Part shown: in pieces, positions 19,151 to 27,988 of the stretch
Position numbering within the stretch: the first letter of the stretch is position 1
Layout of the letters: each line of letters begins with the position of its first letter
Origin: Spirochaetota bacterium
Lineage (GTDB): Bacteria > Spirochaetota > UBA4802 > UBA5550
Reading direction: 5' to 3'
NCBI GenBank assembly: GCA_017999915.1
Contig: JAGNKX010000010.1
Coordinates: forward strand, 138,381 to 202,380
Length of the DNA: 64,000 nt
Made by a program: the position numbers and the translations under genes
Notes under the pieces: generated by a model
Database searches by the model: none
The model's input: only the letters and a program-made list of their open reading frames with translations
Told to the model about the DNA's origin: nothing

Positions 19151-19639
19151 ATGAGCGGCAATGATCGGTTATTCGTTGTGGCAGGCGTGTTAATATTGTC
19201 TATCCTAGTGCTGCCGGGCTGTTACCCGAAGGCTGTAGGACCTGCCGGCCCCGATGGAAAACGCCTCACCTGGGACCGGATGGATATGGACCAGCGCAAG
19301 GCCCATATGAAAGATGCCGTGATGCCGAAGGCGGCCGAGGTGTTCAGGGCCTGGCGCCCGAAGAAATATACCGTTGTGACCTGCGCCCTGTGCCACGGCA
19401 GGGGAGCTGCGACCGGCGATTTCCACATGCCCACGGCTCATCTTCCCCGCCTCAGCGGCGACTGGACCCTGGGACCGGAGTTCCAAAAGTATCCTGATAC
19501 GACCAGGCTGAAGCTGGACCGCCTGGTGCCCGCCATGGCCGTCGCCCTGGGCAAGAAGTCCTTCAGCGTAACGACCAGGCGCGGCTTCGGATGCTATTCC
19601 TGCCACCTGGGGCCCTCGGGGCCGTTGTTCGAGAACTGA
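19151..19639 (+). CDS. Lipoprotein with two c-type heme motifs
   Basis: Start ATG 19151 has GGAGGGATA just upstream and gives 162 aa; the earlier in-frame start at 19091 would bury the signal peptide. Signal peptide and lipobox LPGC are followed by a mature protein with two CXXCH motifs: CALCH in the middle and CYSCH at the end. These predict covalent attachment of two c-type hemes in the periplasm, so it probably carries electrons at the outer face of a membrane. The block around MDMDQRKAHMKDAV resembles exported cytochromes of deltaproteobacteria (from memory). No cytochrome maturation or oxidase genes are nearby, so the donor and acceptor are unknown. Confidence 0.75.
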   Translation: MSGNDRLFVVAGVLILSILVLPGCYPKAVGPAGPDGKRLTWDRMDMDQRKAHMKDAVMPKAAEVFRAWRPKKYTVVTCALCHGRGAATGDFHMPTAHLPRLSGDWTLGPEFQKYPDTTRLKLDRLVPAMAVALGKKSFSVTTRRGFGCYSCHLGPSGPLFEN

Positions 19640-19788
19640 TTGTGATTGAAAAATTTAATAGACGAATCGCATTACTTAATTATTATCGATAGCTGCCCCT
19701 GCCGTCTTCGGCGGCGGGAGCATCAGCGATAACTGTATGCAGTTATTCAACAAGTTTGCCATACTGGATGTTTGATCGAGGTTTTTGC

Positions 19789-20988
19789 ATGAAGTCCAAT
19801 AAAAAAGTTTTACTGCTGCCGCTGTTTCTCCTTTCGGCCCTGTGCGTTCTCGGCGCGGCCGGGGACAGGTACTTTGCCACATCCGCTGAAAATCTGCGCT
19901 TCCGGGAGACGCCCGGCACCGCCGGCAAGTTCATGCGATATCTTGTCGCCGGAGAGAAGCTGAAGTTCCTCGAGAAAGGAAAAGAGGAGACCATAGGCGG
20001 GGTCAGGGGCGCGTGGTGTAAATTTCAAACTGAAAAGGGCGAAACCGGGTGGTGCTTTGACGGATTCCTCACCGAGATCATATCGACGGTTACCACGCCG
20101 CCGGCCCATGCCAAGGCGGTATTCTCCGTGTCGTTTTCCCCTGACGGTAAGTTCGCCCTGTCCGCTTCGGCGGATAAAACGATAAAGCTCTGGGAGATCC
20201 CGGCCTGCAAAGAGGTGCGAACCTTTACCGGCCATACCGGTTCGGTCAATGCCGTCGTATATTCACAGGAGGGCCACGAGGCGCTTTCCGGGTCAGCCGA
20301 CATGACCATGAAGATGTGGGACATCGCCACCGGAAAGGATATAAAGACCTTCAAATGCCTCGGCTCGGTGGACGCGGTAGCCATATCCCCGGTGTACAGC
20401 ACGGTTCTCGGGGGAGGGGGCCGTGTCATGATCCAGCAGTTCGGGAGAACTTCCGGCATGGAATTGACATATCTGAGCGGCCATACCAGCTTTCCCCTGT
20501 CCATCGTGTATTCCCCTGACGGGAAATACGCGCTTTCAGGATCATGGGACACGTCGATCAAGCTCTGGGACGCTGAGAGCAGCAAGGAGATCCGGACACT
20601 CCAGGGCCACAGATTGTATGTCCGGTCCGTGGCCTTTTCACCCAATGGGAAACAGATCCTGTCCGGTGGCGAAGACGGCGCCCTGATACTCTGGGACACG
20701 GGGAGCGGAAGAAAGATCCGCTCTTTCATCGAAGACACATTCAGGCCGCCGATTCACTCGGTGGCGGTTTCCCCCAACGGGAAATACGCCGCCTCCGGCT
20801 TTTATGGAGGGAGCATAAAGCTCTGGGAGCTGTCGACCGGTAAAGAGGTGAGGACTTTCGATGGCCATACCGATATCGTCAAATCGATGGTCTTTTCACC
20901 GGACGGGAAGTACCTTCTTTCGGGATCATTTGATAAGACCATAAAGCTCTGGGAGGTCTCAACCGGCAGGTGCGTCAGGTCGTTTTAG
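19789..20988 (+). CDS. Exported SH3-WD40 beta-propeller protein
   Basis: ATG 19789 follows a GAGG site and begins a signal peptide (MKSNKKVLLLPLFLLS). Residues about 30-100 form an SH3-like module (ENLRFRETP to GETGWCFDGFL). The remainder consists of seven WD40 repeats, enough to close one propeller; blades typically read FSPDGK, LSGS, D.TIKLW. Blade 3 is divergent (GGGGRVMIQQF) and lacks the usual GH and W. WD40 propellers are scaffolds for protein-protein contacts, and SH3 modules often bind cell-wall peptides, so a periplasmic docking role is likely (inference). No partner can be named from context. Confidence 0.85.
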   Translation: MKSNKKVLLLPLFLLSALCVLGAAGDRYFATSAENLRFRETPGTAGKFMRYLVAGEKLKFLEKGKEETIGGVRGAWCKFQTEKGETGWCFDGFLTEIISTVTTPPAHAKAVFSVSFSPDGKFALSASADKTIKLWEIPACKEVRTFTGHTGSVNAVVYSQEGHEALSGSADMTMKMWDIATGKDIKTFKCLGSVDAVAISPVYSTVLGGGGRVMIQQFGRTSGMELTYLSGHTSFPLSIVYSPDGKYALSGSWDTSIKLWDAESSKEIRTLQGHRLYVRSVAFSPNGKQILSGGEDGALILWDTGSGRKIRSFIEDTFRPPIHSVAVSPNGKYAASGFYGGSIKLWELSTGKEVRTFDGHTDIVKSMVFSPDGKYLLSGSFDKTIKLWEVSTGRCVRSF

Positions 20989-21079
20989 ATTGTTTTCTAA
21001 TGATGCTTGCAAAACAGGCGGGTTCATGATCCTGATAAATGAAAAAGGCATACTATCCATCCCGGAGAAAAGGTGACAT

Positions 21080-22171
21080 GTGATGAGGACCACCCCGTTA
21101 TTCCACAGGCTCATCACCAGGTTCGGCGGCGACAACGAGCGCTTCCCCCTGGAACACCAGATGCGCAATATTTTCATGCTCTGCGGTTTCTTTGTCGCGA
21201 TCTTGAGCACCCTTGATAATATCCTTCTCCTTCATGACCTCATGAACAGCCTTCTCTCTTTCGCGGGGTCGATCATCTTCATCCTGTGCTATTACATTTC
21301 CCGTTACAGGAACATGGAAACGGCCGCCTATGTTCTCATTATATCATTCGTCACCTTTGTCCTGACGCCGGTTCTCTGGATATACAACGGGGGGACCCAG
21401 GGAGGACTGCATTATTTTATCGTGCTTTTCGCGATCTCCTATGCGGCGGGATTCAGCGGAAAAAAATTATGGTTTGCCCTTGTTTCATTGCTCGTTGTTT
21501 TCATCTCGCTTCTTGTTGTCGAATATTACCATCCCGAATTGATCACCCTGTATGAGACGAGGTTTCAACGATATGCCGATGTGGGCGTAAGCTATGTCAT
21601 TTCCATCACATTTTGCATCGTGACACTTCTTGTTTTTCACTATCGCTATAACCTTGAACGCGTCAAGGTCGCGTCTTACGCCCATGAGCTCGAGCTTCTC
21701 TCCGTTACCGACAGCCTCACCGGATTGTACAACCACAGGCAGATCCTCCTGATGCTGGAGCAGCAGATGTCGCTCTTCAAGCGATACGGAACACTCTGCT
21801 CCATCTTTCTTTTTGACATCGACCACTTCAAGAAGGTAAATGACCGCCACGGCCACGTGCGCGGCGACCTGGTGCTTGAGGAGGTTGCGAAGCTCATCAG
21901 GCGAAAAATACGAAAAACGGATCTTTTCGGAAGATACGGCGGCGAGGAGTTCCTCATTATCTTTACCCATACCGATCTCGACGGCGCGCGTCACGTGGCC
22001 GAGATGGTCCGCACGCTGGTCGAGCAACATGAATTTCCCTCGGCCATCACCGTGACCGTCAGCGGCGGCGTAGCCCAATACTCGGAAGGCACCGTAACGG
22101 AATTTATCGACAGGGCCGACGCGTTTCTATACAAGGCGAAGAAGGGCGGAAGGAACCGGGTCGCGGGCTAG
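21080..22171 (+). CDS. Membrane diguanylate cyclase (GGDEF domain)
   Basis: The N-terminal 190 residues contain about six or seven hydrophobic helices without a recognised sensor family. Residues about 200-360 are a GGDEF domain: LELLSVTDSLTGLYNHR, DIDHFKKVND and the active-site RYGGEEF. It should convert two GTP to cyclic di-GMP at the inner face of the membrane. The product-inhibition RxxD motif five residues before GGEEF is RKTD, which fits (I site plausible). Start is GTG 21080 or ATG 21083 behind GGAG/AAGG. It stands alone between the WD40 gene and the convergent abrB-like gene. The small MshEN-like protein far to the left is a conceivable c-di-GMP receptor, but no link is shown. Confidence 0.93.
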   Translation: MMRTTPLFHRLITRFGGDNERFPLEHQMRNIFMLCGFFVAILSTLDNILLLHDLMNSLLSFAGSIIFILCYYISRYRNMETAAYVLIISFVTFVLTPVLWIYNGGTQGGLHYFIVLFAISYAAGFSGKKLWFALVSLLVVFISLLVVEYYHPELITLYETRFQRYADVGVSYVISITFCIVTLLVFHYRYNLERVKVASYAHELELLSVTDSLTGLYNHRQILLMLEQQMSLFKRYGTLCSIFLFDIDHFKKVNDRHGHVRGDLVLEEVAKLIRRKIRKTDLFGRYGGEEFLIIFTHTDLDGARHVAEMVRTLVEQHEFPSAITVTVSGGVAQYSEGTVTEFIDRADAFLYKAKKGGRNRVAG

Positions 22172-22217
22172 GTTGCAGCGCGGGGAGATTCACGGGCTTA
22201 TATGGTGCTGGATTGCA

Positions 22218-22448
22218 TCATAATGAATCAATTCCGCCGCGCAGGCCGTATTCGCTGAGCATTTTTTCCATTTTATCAAGCGATACCATTAAAATGTCGT
22301 CATGCTTGTTCTTCAATATATATAATTGATCTCCATTCTTGATCCCAAGATCGTTCCTCAGATCGACCGGGATGATTATCTGTCCCTTGGAGCTTACTTT
22401 TACGACACCGTATAATGTCTTTTCGCTGGTTTTACCGGCTTTTCTCAT
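22218..22448 (-). CDS. AbrB/MazE-type DNA-binding protein
   Basis: This 76-aa protein matches the swapped-hairpin AbrB fold: VVKVSSKGQIIIPVDLRNDLGIKNGD and then LYILKNKHDDILMVSLDK. Such proteins act as transition-state regulators or as antitoxins; no toxin gene overlaps it, so a solo regulator is more likely. The ATG is preceded very closely by GAGG. A strong promoter lies upstream and two direct AGGTTTAC copies sit next to it, which could be its own operator. The neighbouring divergent gene encodes a small membrane protein. Confidence 0.85.
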   Translation of the reverse strand: MRKAGKTSEKTLYGVVKVSSKGQIIIPVDLRNDLGIKNGDQLYILKNKHDDILMVSLDKMEKMLSEYGLRGGIDSL

Positions 22449-22466
22449 ATCATACCTCGCATGATA

Positions 22467-22495
22467 ATTATGGTCATTATTTACATATTTGTCAA
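22467..22495 (-). promoter_or_regulatory. Sigma70-type promoter of the abrB-like gene
   Basis: Minus-strand TTGACA (22495-22490) and CATAAT (22472-22467) with a 17-base spacer, about 20 bases before the ATG. The surroundings are very AT-rich. Confidence 0.6.
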
Positions 22496-22504
22496 GAATA
22501 TAAT

Positions 22505-22531
22505 AGGTTTACTTATTTATTAAAGGTTTAC
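22505..22531 (+). repeat. Direct repeat AGGTTTAC x2 between divergent genes
   Basis: AGGTTTAC occurs at 22505-22512 and 22524-22531, 19 bases apart (about two helical turns), just upstream of the abrB-like promoter. The phasing suggests a paired operator, possibly for the AbrB-like protein itself. Confidence 0.35.
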
Positions 22532-22605
22532 ATTTCTTACATAATTTACTTGACAGGCCGGATGTGGCAGTGCGTATTGATAGATATATCATTTTGGAGG
22601 CCGTC

Positions 22606-22998
22606 ATGAACAATAAAATCAATGTACTGGTCTATGCGGCGGGAGTTTATAATTTTTTATTCGCCATTTTTCATGTGCTCTTCTGGAGGCTCAAGCTGTT
22701 CAACTGGGAAGAAGAGCTGCCGAAAATGTCGGTTTTGAACAGCGCGGTAATGCAGGTGATGAATATGTGTCTTATAGCGGTATTTTTACTGTCGGGATTC
22801 ATATCTTTTTATCATAATGATGAATTGATAAACTCATCCCTGGGTAAATCGCTATTGATCGGTTTCAGCATTTTCTGGCTTTTGAGGCTGATTGAGCAAT
22901 TCGTTTTTTTCGGATACAGGGGGCCGCTGCCTGCGGTTTTCCTGCTGGGATTTCTTTTATACGCTATTCCGGCCCTTTATAGATTGATTATCCAATGA
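22606..22998 (+). CDS. Small four-helix membrane protein, unknown
   Basis: ATG 22606 has a strong TTGGAGG site five bases upstream, better than the longer start at 22564. The 130-aa protein has four hydrophobic segments (NVLVYAAGVYNFLFAIFHV, NMCLIAVFLLSGFISFY, LLIGFSIFWLLRLIEQ and VFLLGFLLYAIPALY) with short polar loops. I recognise no family; conserved-looking polar residues include His and Trp in the first segment. It is divergent from the AbrB-like gene and separated by an AT-rich regulatory region, so common control is plausible. Confidence 0.65.
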   Translation: MNNKINVLVYAAGVYNFLFAIFHVLFWRLKLFNWEEELPKMSVLNSAVMQVMNMCLIAVFLLSGFISFYHNDELINSSLGKSLLIGFSIFWLLRLIEQFVFFGYRGPLPAVFLLGFLLYAIPALYRLIIQ

Positions 22999-23312
22999 TT
23001 GTCCCCGGCCATCCGTAATGTGAGATTGCGACACTCGCCGTGCCGGGATACTCGGGCAAAATTTGCCTGTAATCAATATTGGCTGCCTTGTCTTGCCCCT
23101 GCTTTAGAAAGTTCTGGCTTAAGCGCCCCGTACAGCCCGAAGGAGATGATCGGGATTAGCCCTCCGAGCAGTTGCTTTTTGTATGTGCTTATCCCTATTG
23201 TTTTCCCGGAATCCGCGTTACCGTGGGACACATCTCCAGCAATAGAAGGAGTCATGCGCGACGCGGCGGAATTGTTCCGCCGCGTCTGCCTCACCTGGCG
23301 ATGTTTTTGCGG
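22999..23312. other. Gene-poor interval with a strong hairpin
   Basis: No convincing gene. A perfect 11-bp stem (23261-23271 with 23275-23285, loop TTG) lies about 30 bases past the stop of the minus-strand gene at 23313 and lacks a T-run; it may protect or end that transcript. A minus-strand frame of 60 codons (23255-23073) with one hydrophobic segment has no ribosome site and is not called. Confidence 0.45.
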
Positions 23313-24128
23313 TTACTTCACCAGCTGCGCGTTCAGGGCGCTCCAGTTTATGCCCTGGAGATATTCCCTGACCCGCTTTTCGGCGCCGGTCACCTCGACA
23401 CACATATTCTTGGAAGACGGGTGGGGGATCCCCGAGCGCCAGTTCGATTTATAATAGGTATATTCACTCCTGGTTTCGCCGTTATCCCAGGTGCCGAGAA
23501 GAACGACACCCCGAACCCTGGTTTCATCACCCTTGCCGGTATATGAGCCATCGGTGATAAAAGCCCTGAGGTTTCCCGCGAGCTTCAGGGGCTCGGCTCT
23601 CCTCAGGGATGCGTCATGCGCGTTGACCTGGATCTCAACCTCTAATGCCTTGTCCTTGGGATCGATAGAATCGATCGCTTTTCGTTTAGCGTTGGCGGTA
23701 TCCACGTTTTTTTTCCCTAACGCCATCATTTTTTCGCTAGCGCGTTTATAGGCGGCCTTGTCCCCTGACTGGGACGCCCTCATCATCTCCTGCGCCAATT
23801 CCTGCGCCGATTGTCCTCCCGAATCATCGTTCGTGCCGCCCCTGTTTTCCCACCTTCCTTTGTATATGGCATTAAAATATAACGCATCCCCTTTTTCACA
23901 ATTGACATTGACAGTTTTCGGGCCCTCGATCAAAGGCTTCGTATCTGCGGTCCAGTTTTTCGGCGGCGCGGGAAGGGCCTTGTCTATGGCTCCCAGCACC
24001 TTCTTGAAATATGCCTTTTCCGCCGCGGTCGGCTGCCTTTGTGCTGCATCGCCATCGGCGCTTAGATTGTAGAGTCCAAAAACAGATGCCAGCAATAAAA
24101 ACAGAAACAGACTGATGATTTTTTTCAT
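23313..24128 (-). CDS. Exported protein of unknown function
   Basis: The 271-aa protein has a clear signal peptide (MKKIISLFLFLLLASVFG) with no lipobox. The mature part contains two Cys residues (NVNCEKGD and NMCVEVT), a helical Lys/Ala-rich central segment (about 120-175) and a C-terminal beta-rich half (YTGKGDETRVRGVVLLGTWD). No domain is recognised. It is monocistronic: convergent with nothing, followed by a strong hairpin, and separated by 336 bases from the RNA methyltransferase gene. A periplasmic location is the only safe inference. Confidence 0.7.
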   Translation of the reverse strand: MKKIISLFLFLLLASVFGLYNLSADGDAAQRQPTAAEKAYFKKVLGAIDKALPAPPKNWTADTKPLIEGPKTVNVNCEKGDALYFNAIYKGRWENRGGTNDDSGGQSAQELAQEMMRASQSGDKAAYKRASEKMMALGKKNVDTANAKRKAIDSIDPKDKALEVEIQVNAHDASLRRAEPLKLAGNLRAFITDGSYTGKGDETRVRGVVLLGTWDNGETRSEYTYYKSNWRSGIPHPSSKNMCVEVTGAEKRVREYLQGINWSALNAQLVK

Positions 24129-24464
24129 GATATAGCTCCATTAATAGATTTGATAACCGATACATCCTTTTGGCATAACTACAGTCGAACATACCATCTT
24201 CATTTAGCCTTCCCGGATAGCTTAACGCGATACACCCCCTCGAAATATAGCTCGGGCGCATGTAAGAAGGAGAAGTTGTATGTTTTATTTATTGAAACAG
24301 ATTTGTATGGGACTATTTATTTATAGTCCGTACTATAGGGGGATAAAGACTATTGTGTCAAGAATAATTATCCATGGACAGCCGCCTGCACGGGTGGATG
24401 TTGGACGACCATCAACAAAAAAGCATAGAGCAATCACGGCATAAGGGGTAACCCATGCCGATAA
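24129..24464. other. Intergenic, nothing coding recognised
   Basis: This AT-richer stretch contains one small stem (GGACTAT/ATAGTCC at 24310-24329, six-base loop). It presumably carries the promoter of the exported protein at 24128, but no clear -35/-10 pair was found. Confidence 0.4.
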
Positions 24465-25181
24465 CTATCTCTGCATCCTCGACCCGAAAAACCGGAATGA
24501 TCTCTCCAAGAGGCGCGCCTCCTCGGCCGTGAGACCCGCCCGCTCCGCCAGCCCCCTGAAGATCGCCTGGGCCCTGCCGTTCTCCTCCCCGATGCCGGAT
24601 ATCCTGAAGAGGTTGTCGAATTCTGCGGCAAGGGCATCCATGTCGGCGGAGGGCCTGTTTTCCGCGTCAGGAGGCGCGGCGAAAACTCCGCAGAGGAAAA
24701 GGGCCGCGGCGTGGGAAATGTTCAGGGACCCCGCAGGCCCCGGGACCGAGGGGATCTCCGCGAGGATGTGACAGCGGCCCCTCTCGTCGCGGGAAAGGCC
24801 GTCCCGCTCGCGGCCGAGGAGCAGGGCGACTCGCGACGTTGCCGCCCCGCGGGCGGCTATGGCGGCGGCCTCCCTGAAGTCGATGGAGGTCTCGTCGCTT
24901 CGGGCCCGTCTCGTGGCGCCGATCACCAGGCCGCATCCTTCCAGGGCCTCTTCAATGGTGGCGACGACGCGTCGGTTTTTAAACACCTCAAGGCCCCCCA
25001 TGGCGACGCGGCTTCCCCTTCCGTCAATATCATCGATATCGGCCTCCGCCGCCAGCACCAGGTCGCTGAAGCCGAAATTGGCCATCACCCGCGCGATGGA
25101 ACCGACGTTCACCGGGCCGCCCGGCTCCATGACCACGACCCGCAGGCCCGGGGCTGCCGCTGTTTTCTTTACCGTATCCAT
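24465..25181 (-). CDS. SpoU/TrmJ-type RNA 2'-O-methyltransferase
   Basis: The 238-aa protein shows the knotted SPOUT fold motifs: EPGGPVNVGSIARVMANFGF at the N-terminus (motif 1), LLLGRERDGLS (motif 2) and SLNISHAAALFL (motif 3, SAM pocket). Enzymes of this group transfer methyl from S-adenosylmethionine to a ribose 2'-OH of tRNA (TrmJ, position 32) or rRNA. The C-terminal helical extension (about 165-238) is typical of the TrmJ branch, though the substrate is not proven. It is separated from truA, another RNA-modifying gene on the same strand, by 84 bases, so the two may be functionally grouped. Confidence 0.88.
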   Translation of the reverse strand: MDTVKKTAAAPGLRVVVMEPGGPVNVGSIARVMANFGFSDLVLAAEADIDDIDGRGSRVAMGGLEVFKNRRVVATIEEALEGCGLVIGATRRARSDETSIDFREAAAIAARGAATSRVALLLGRERDGLSRDERGRCHILAEIPSVPGPAGSLNISHAAALFLCGVFAAPPDAENRPSADMDALAAEFDNLFRISGIGEENGRAQAIFRGLAERAGLTAEEARLLERSFRFFGSRMQR

Positions 25182-25265
25182 GGGGCGAGTGTGGAACGCG
25201 GCGGGAAAAAGTAAAATATATTTTCTAAAGGCATCAGGATTGAATGGTGGTCCAGTTCATGTCCA

Positions 25266-26048
25266 TTAATACAGGGTGATGGGCGGCCTGATGTCCGGCA
25301 GGGTGTCGCCCTCGTACAGCACCTTTTCCAGGAAGAGGCCCTGGGGAGGGGCCGTGTGCAGTTTCGGTATTTCCGAAAAGGCCAGGAGCATCTGCCCGAC
25401 GTCGTCGGCTGAAAGGGCGCCGCGGCCGGCCTCCACGGCCACGCCGACGATGCGCCTCACCATTTTCCAGAGAAAATGCGAGCCCGCGACGCGAATGGCG
25501 ATGAGATCGCCGATTTCTTCCAGCCACAGTCCCTCGACGTTGACCGTTGTGGAGGAGCCTTTTTCCATTCTTTTGTCGGCAAAGGATATGAAATCGTGGA
25601 AGCCCCGGAACACGCTGAGAATCTCCTGCATTTTTTCGCAATCAAGCCTGTCCGGGACCCACCATGCGTATCGCCTGCCGAAGGCGGAGCGCCTTTTCGA
25701 TATGAGGTAGAGATAACTGCGGCTCACCGCGTGATGGCGGGCGTGGAAACGGGGCGGGGCATTTTCCATGGACAGAATGTTGACGGCAGCGGGCAGGTTA
25801 TCGTTTATGCCGGCGCGGAGCTCTTCCGGATCGACGGCCCGCAACGTTTCCAGGTGCGCTGCCTGCCCCAGGGCATGGACGCCGGCATCGGTCCTGCCGG
25901 CTCCCTGGATGTCCGCTGGCGCGCCCAGGAATTTCCGCGCCGCGGTCCTTACCGTTTCCTGGATGGACGGCGCGTTTTTTTGCGCCTGCCATCCGCGATA
26001 ATTGGCGCCGTCATATTCCAGGACCATTTTGTATTTATGCGTTTCCAT
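25266..26048 (-). CDS. truA: tRNA pseudouridine(38-40) synthase TruA
   Basis: TruA isomerises uridines 38-40 in the tRNA anticodon stem. The catalytic Asp sits in GRTDAGVHALGQAAH, and the family signatures LEYDGANYRGWQAQKN at the N-terminus and GSHFLWKMVRRIVGV near the C-terminus are clear. ATG 26048 gives 260 aa, normal for the family; the open frame extends further upstream to 26669 but that part is out-of-frame antisense to the preceding membrane-protein gene and carries no family sequence. The gene starts two bases after the stop of the steroid-reductase-like gene, so they are almost certainly one operon. Confidence 0.96.
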   Translation of the reverse strand: METHKYKMVLEYDGANYRGWQAQKNAPSIQETVRTAARKFLGAPADIQGAGRTDAGVHALGQAAHLETLRAVDPEELRAGINDNLPAAVNILSMENAPPRFHARHHAVSRSYLYLISKRRSAFGRRYAWWVPDRLDCEKMQEILSVFRGFHDFISFADKRMEKGSSTTVNVEGLWLEEIGDLIAIRVAGSHFLWKMVRRIVGVAVEAGRGALSADDVGQMLLAFSEIPKLHTAPPQGLFLEKVLYEGDTLPDIRPPITLY

Positions 26049-26050
26049 GG

Positions 26051-26818
26051 TCAGGCCACAAAGGGTATCAGGGCCTTGCGCGCGGCCGGATAATCCGGAA
26101 ATGTTTTCTTGTACCACCGGTGATGCTGGAATGCCCGGGGCCCCAGGTTGAAGATCGTCCAGAGGAGGAAGAATACGCCGCCGACGGACCACGTGGCCAA
26201 GGCCCAGCCGAGCCAGGTGATCATTTCTCCAAGGTAATTGGGACATGATATATACTCGTAGAGGCCGCCGCGGGGTATCTTGTAGCCTTTCTCGCCTGGC
26301 GCTCGAAGGTTCGCGAGGATATGGTCGGCATGCTTGTTCACGGCCCAGCCGGTAAAAAAGAGCAGGATGCCGATCATGAAGCGGGGATCGTCGAGCCAGG
26401 AGGCGGCATACATCGATTCCGGCGCGAGGGTGAAAATCCATCTGCCCTGGACATAGGAGTTGACCATGTTGAACAGAAAGGCCATGAGAACCGTGGTGAG
26501 GGGGACCGGATTGCTCCCCCTCAGGCTGAATGGATAGATGAAGGCCCGGTGGAAATAGTGGGACTGCCACAGGGCAAGGAGCAGGATGGTCGTGATCGTT
26601 GCCGGCCGGTCGCTGATGAAGAAGTAGAAGAACATCATGACCGAGGCCGGCGCTTCCTGGATGATCCATCCGAGCCTGTTATCGAGGAGGGGCCCCCATT
26701 TGCCGCTGGCGTATCTCCCGTAGGGGGCGGCCATGAACTGGAGTGTTATGAATACGGCCGCCCCGAGGGCCAGGAAAGAGAAGACTACAAGGTAATACAT
26801 TTTGATCTCATTCATCAC
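26051..26818 (-). CDS. Steroid 5-alpha-reductase-like membrane protein
   Basis: The 255-aa protein has about six hydrophobic segments and matches the 3-oxo-5-alpha-steroid 4-dehydrogenase/ICMT-like family: APYGRYAS near residue 32, GWIIQEAPAS, then the C-terminal cofactor motif with GGLYEYISCPNYLGEMITW and a FQHHRWYKKTFPDYP end. Eukaryotic members use NADPH to reduce enone double bonds of steroids or polyprenols; the bacterial substrate is unknown, though an isoprenoid or quinone-like lipid is reasonable (inference). It is directly upstream of truA, an unrelated function. ATG 26815 one codon later is an equally good start. Confidence 0.85.
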   Translation of the reverse strand: MMNEIKMYYLVVFSFLALGAAVFITLQFMAAPYGRYASGKWGPLLDNRLGWIIQEAPASVMMFFYFFISDRPATITTILLLALWQSHYFHRAFIYPFSLRGSNPVPLTTVLMAFLFNMVNSYVQGRWIFTLAPESMYAASWLDDPRFMIGILLFFTGWAVNKHADHILANLRAPGEKGYKIPRGGLYEYISCPNYLGEMITWLGWALATWSVGGVFFLLWTIFNLGPRAFQHHRWYKKTFPDYPAARKALIPFVA

Positions 26819-27125
26819 TTTATTCCTTTATTTTTGTATTTGTATAATGAAAAATTATCCATCCAGATAATCATTGCAACAATTTTTTCATTTGCAATTA
26901 TAAGCATGCCGCATATTGATCATGCGGCATCGCGCTGGGTTAACAATTGTAAACTTGAATCGATTATGCATCTAAATAATTTGAAAAAACAGATTGCAAT
27001 TTATCAGATATGCTGTTTATTTATATACACTTTTAACGACAAGGCGGGGATATCCAAGCCTGCCTGGCTCGTTTGCCAGAAATCTATCAACAAATCCGGG
27101 AGAATCTTTCCGGGACGGGGGTTGT
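26819..27125. other. AT-rich divergent intergenic region with a dyad
   Basis: A perfect 9-bp inverted repeat, ATGCCGCAT/ATGCGGCAT with a 7-base loop, spans 26906-26930 between the divergent genes. No T-run follows on either strand, so an operator is more likely than a terminator. No gene recognised. Confidence 0.4.
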
Positions 27126-27926
27126 ATGAAAAAAGTATTCATTATGCCGGTGCTGATGGCGGTTGCCATATCGGTCACGACATGCAAGAAGGCCGATCAA
27201 GAAATGGTGACGGTCCAATTTTCCGTCGGTAACGCAAAGATCCTGTCGGCCGGCGGAGAAAAGGCCGCGGCGGCAGGCGCCGTTATTTCCTATAACGACA
27301 GCATTGTCACCGGCGCGGCGTCCTTTGTCGACCTTAATTTCGGAACACGGGGAGTTATCAGGATCGTGGAGAATTCCACTGTCAAAATGGCGGCCCTCAA
27401 GACGGCTGACGGCGCTGACCAGGCGCAATTTGACCTGGACAAGGGGAAGATACTCGTGGTGATGGCAAAGCTGTCAAAGGAGGCGGGCTTCACCGTCAAG
27501 ACCCGGACGACCATCGCCGCCATCAGGGGCACGTCTTTCATGGTGGTGTCCGATCCTAAAGATTCAAGGGTGTACGTGCTGAAGGGAAAGATACTGGTCC
27601 AGCTGGTCAAAGAAGGGAAGCTGGCGGGAACGGTCGAGAAGATGCTTGAGGCCAACAAGAAGGTCATCGTGAGCGAGGACCTGGTCGATCAGATCGTGGC
27701 GGGCAAAAAAGACCTGGAAGTGGCCGCCCTGACCCCGAAAGAGACCGCCGACATCAAGAAGGAGTTGAAGGATATCAAGGCCGGCGAAAAGCTCGATGCC
27801 GAAGCGAAAAAGGAATTAACGGAAATGACAAGCGATTCTGATTCGAAGGCGGGGGGCGTCAAGGGGCCAGGCCCGGTTAAGCAGAAGGATGCGCCGCAAG
27901 ATATCCAGAGCCTGCCCGCTATCTAG
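27126..27926 (+). CDS. FecR-domain exported protein, possible lipoprotein
   Basis: ATG 27126 follows a G-rich ribosome site and starts a signal peptide ending VTTCKK, a probable lipobox. Residues about 30-190 match a FecR domain: an early VGNAKILSAGG, then the DSIVTGAASFVDLNFG strand pair and TRTTIAAIRGTSFMVV, the strongest motif. In gut and spirochaete genomes such stand-alone FecR proteins bind surface ligands instead of regulating a sigma factor; none is next to it. The last 80 residues are Lys/Glu/Asp-rich and probably disordered. It is followed 62 bases later by an outer-membrane-like protein, so both may act in the envelope. Confidence 0.8.
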   Translation: MKKVFIMPVLMAVAISVTTCKKADQEMVTVQFSVGNAKILSAGGEKAAAAGAVISYNDSIVTGAASFVDLNFGTRGVIRIVENSTVKMAALKTADGADQAQFDLDKGKILVVMAKLSKEAGFTVKTRTTIAAIRGTSFMVVSDPKDSRVYVLKGKILVQLVKEGKLAGTVEKMLEANKKVIVSEDLVDQIVAGKKDLEVAALTPKETADIKKELKDIKAGEKLDAEAKKELTEMTSDSDSKAGGVKGPGPVKQKDAPQDIQSLPAI

Positions 27927-27988
27927 GATTGGGCCGGCGCGCTGTTTTCCTGATATTAATGATTGTGAAAAATAATTGGAGGGGTGTC

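Noticed and set aside
22218-22448. AbrB-like gene as antitoxin of a toxin-antitoxin pair
   Set aside because: No overlapping or adjacent toxin frame (PIN, PemK or similar).
23073-23255. 60-codon minus-strand frame with one hydrophobic segment
   Set aside because: No ribosome site, starts next to a strong hairpin, no recognisable family.
26049-26669. N-terminal extension of the truA frame
   Set aside because: It reads antisense-free but out of frame through the reductase gene; TruA family sequence begins at ATG 26048.
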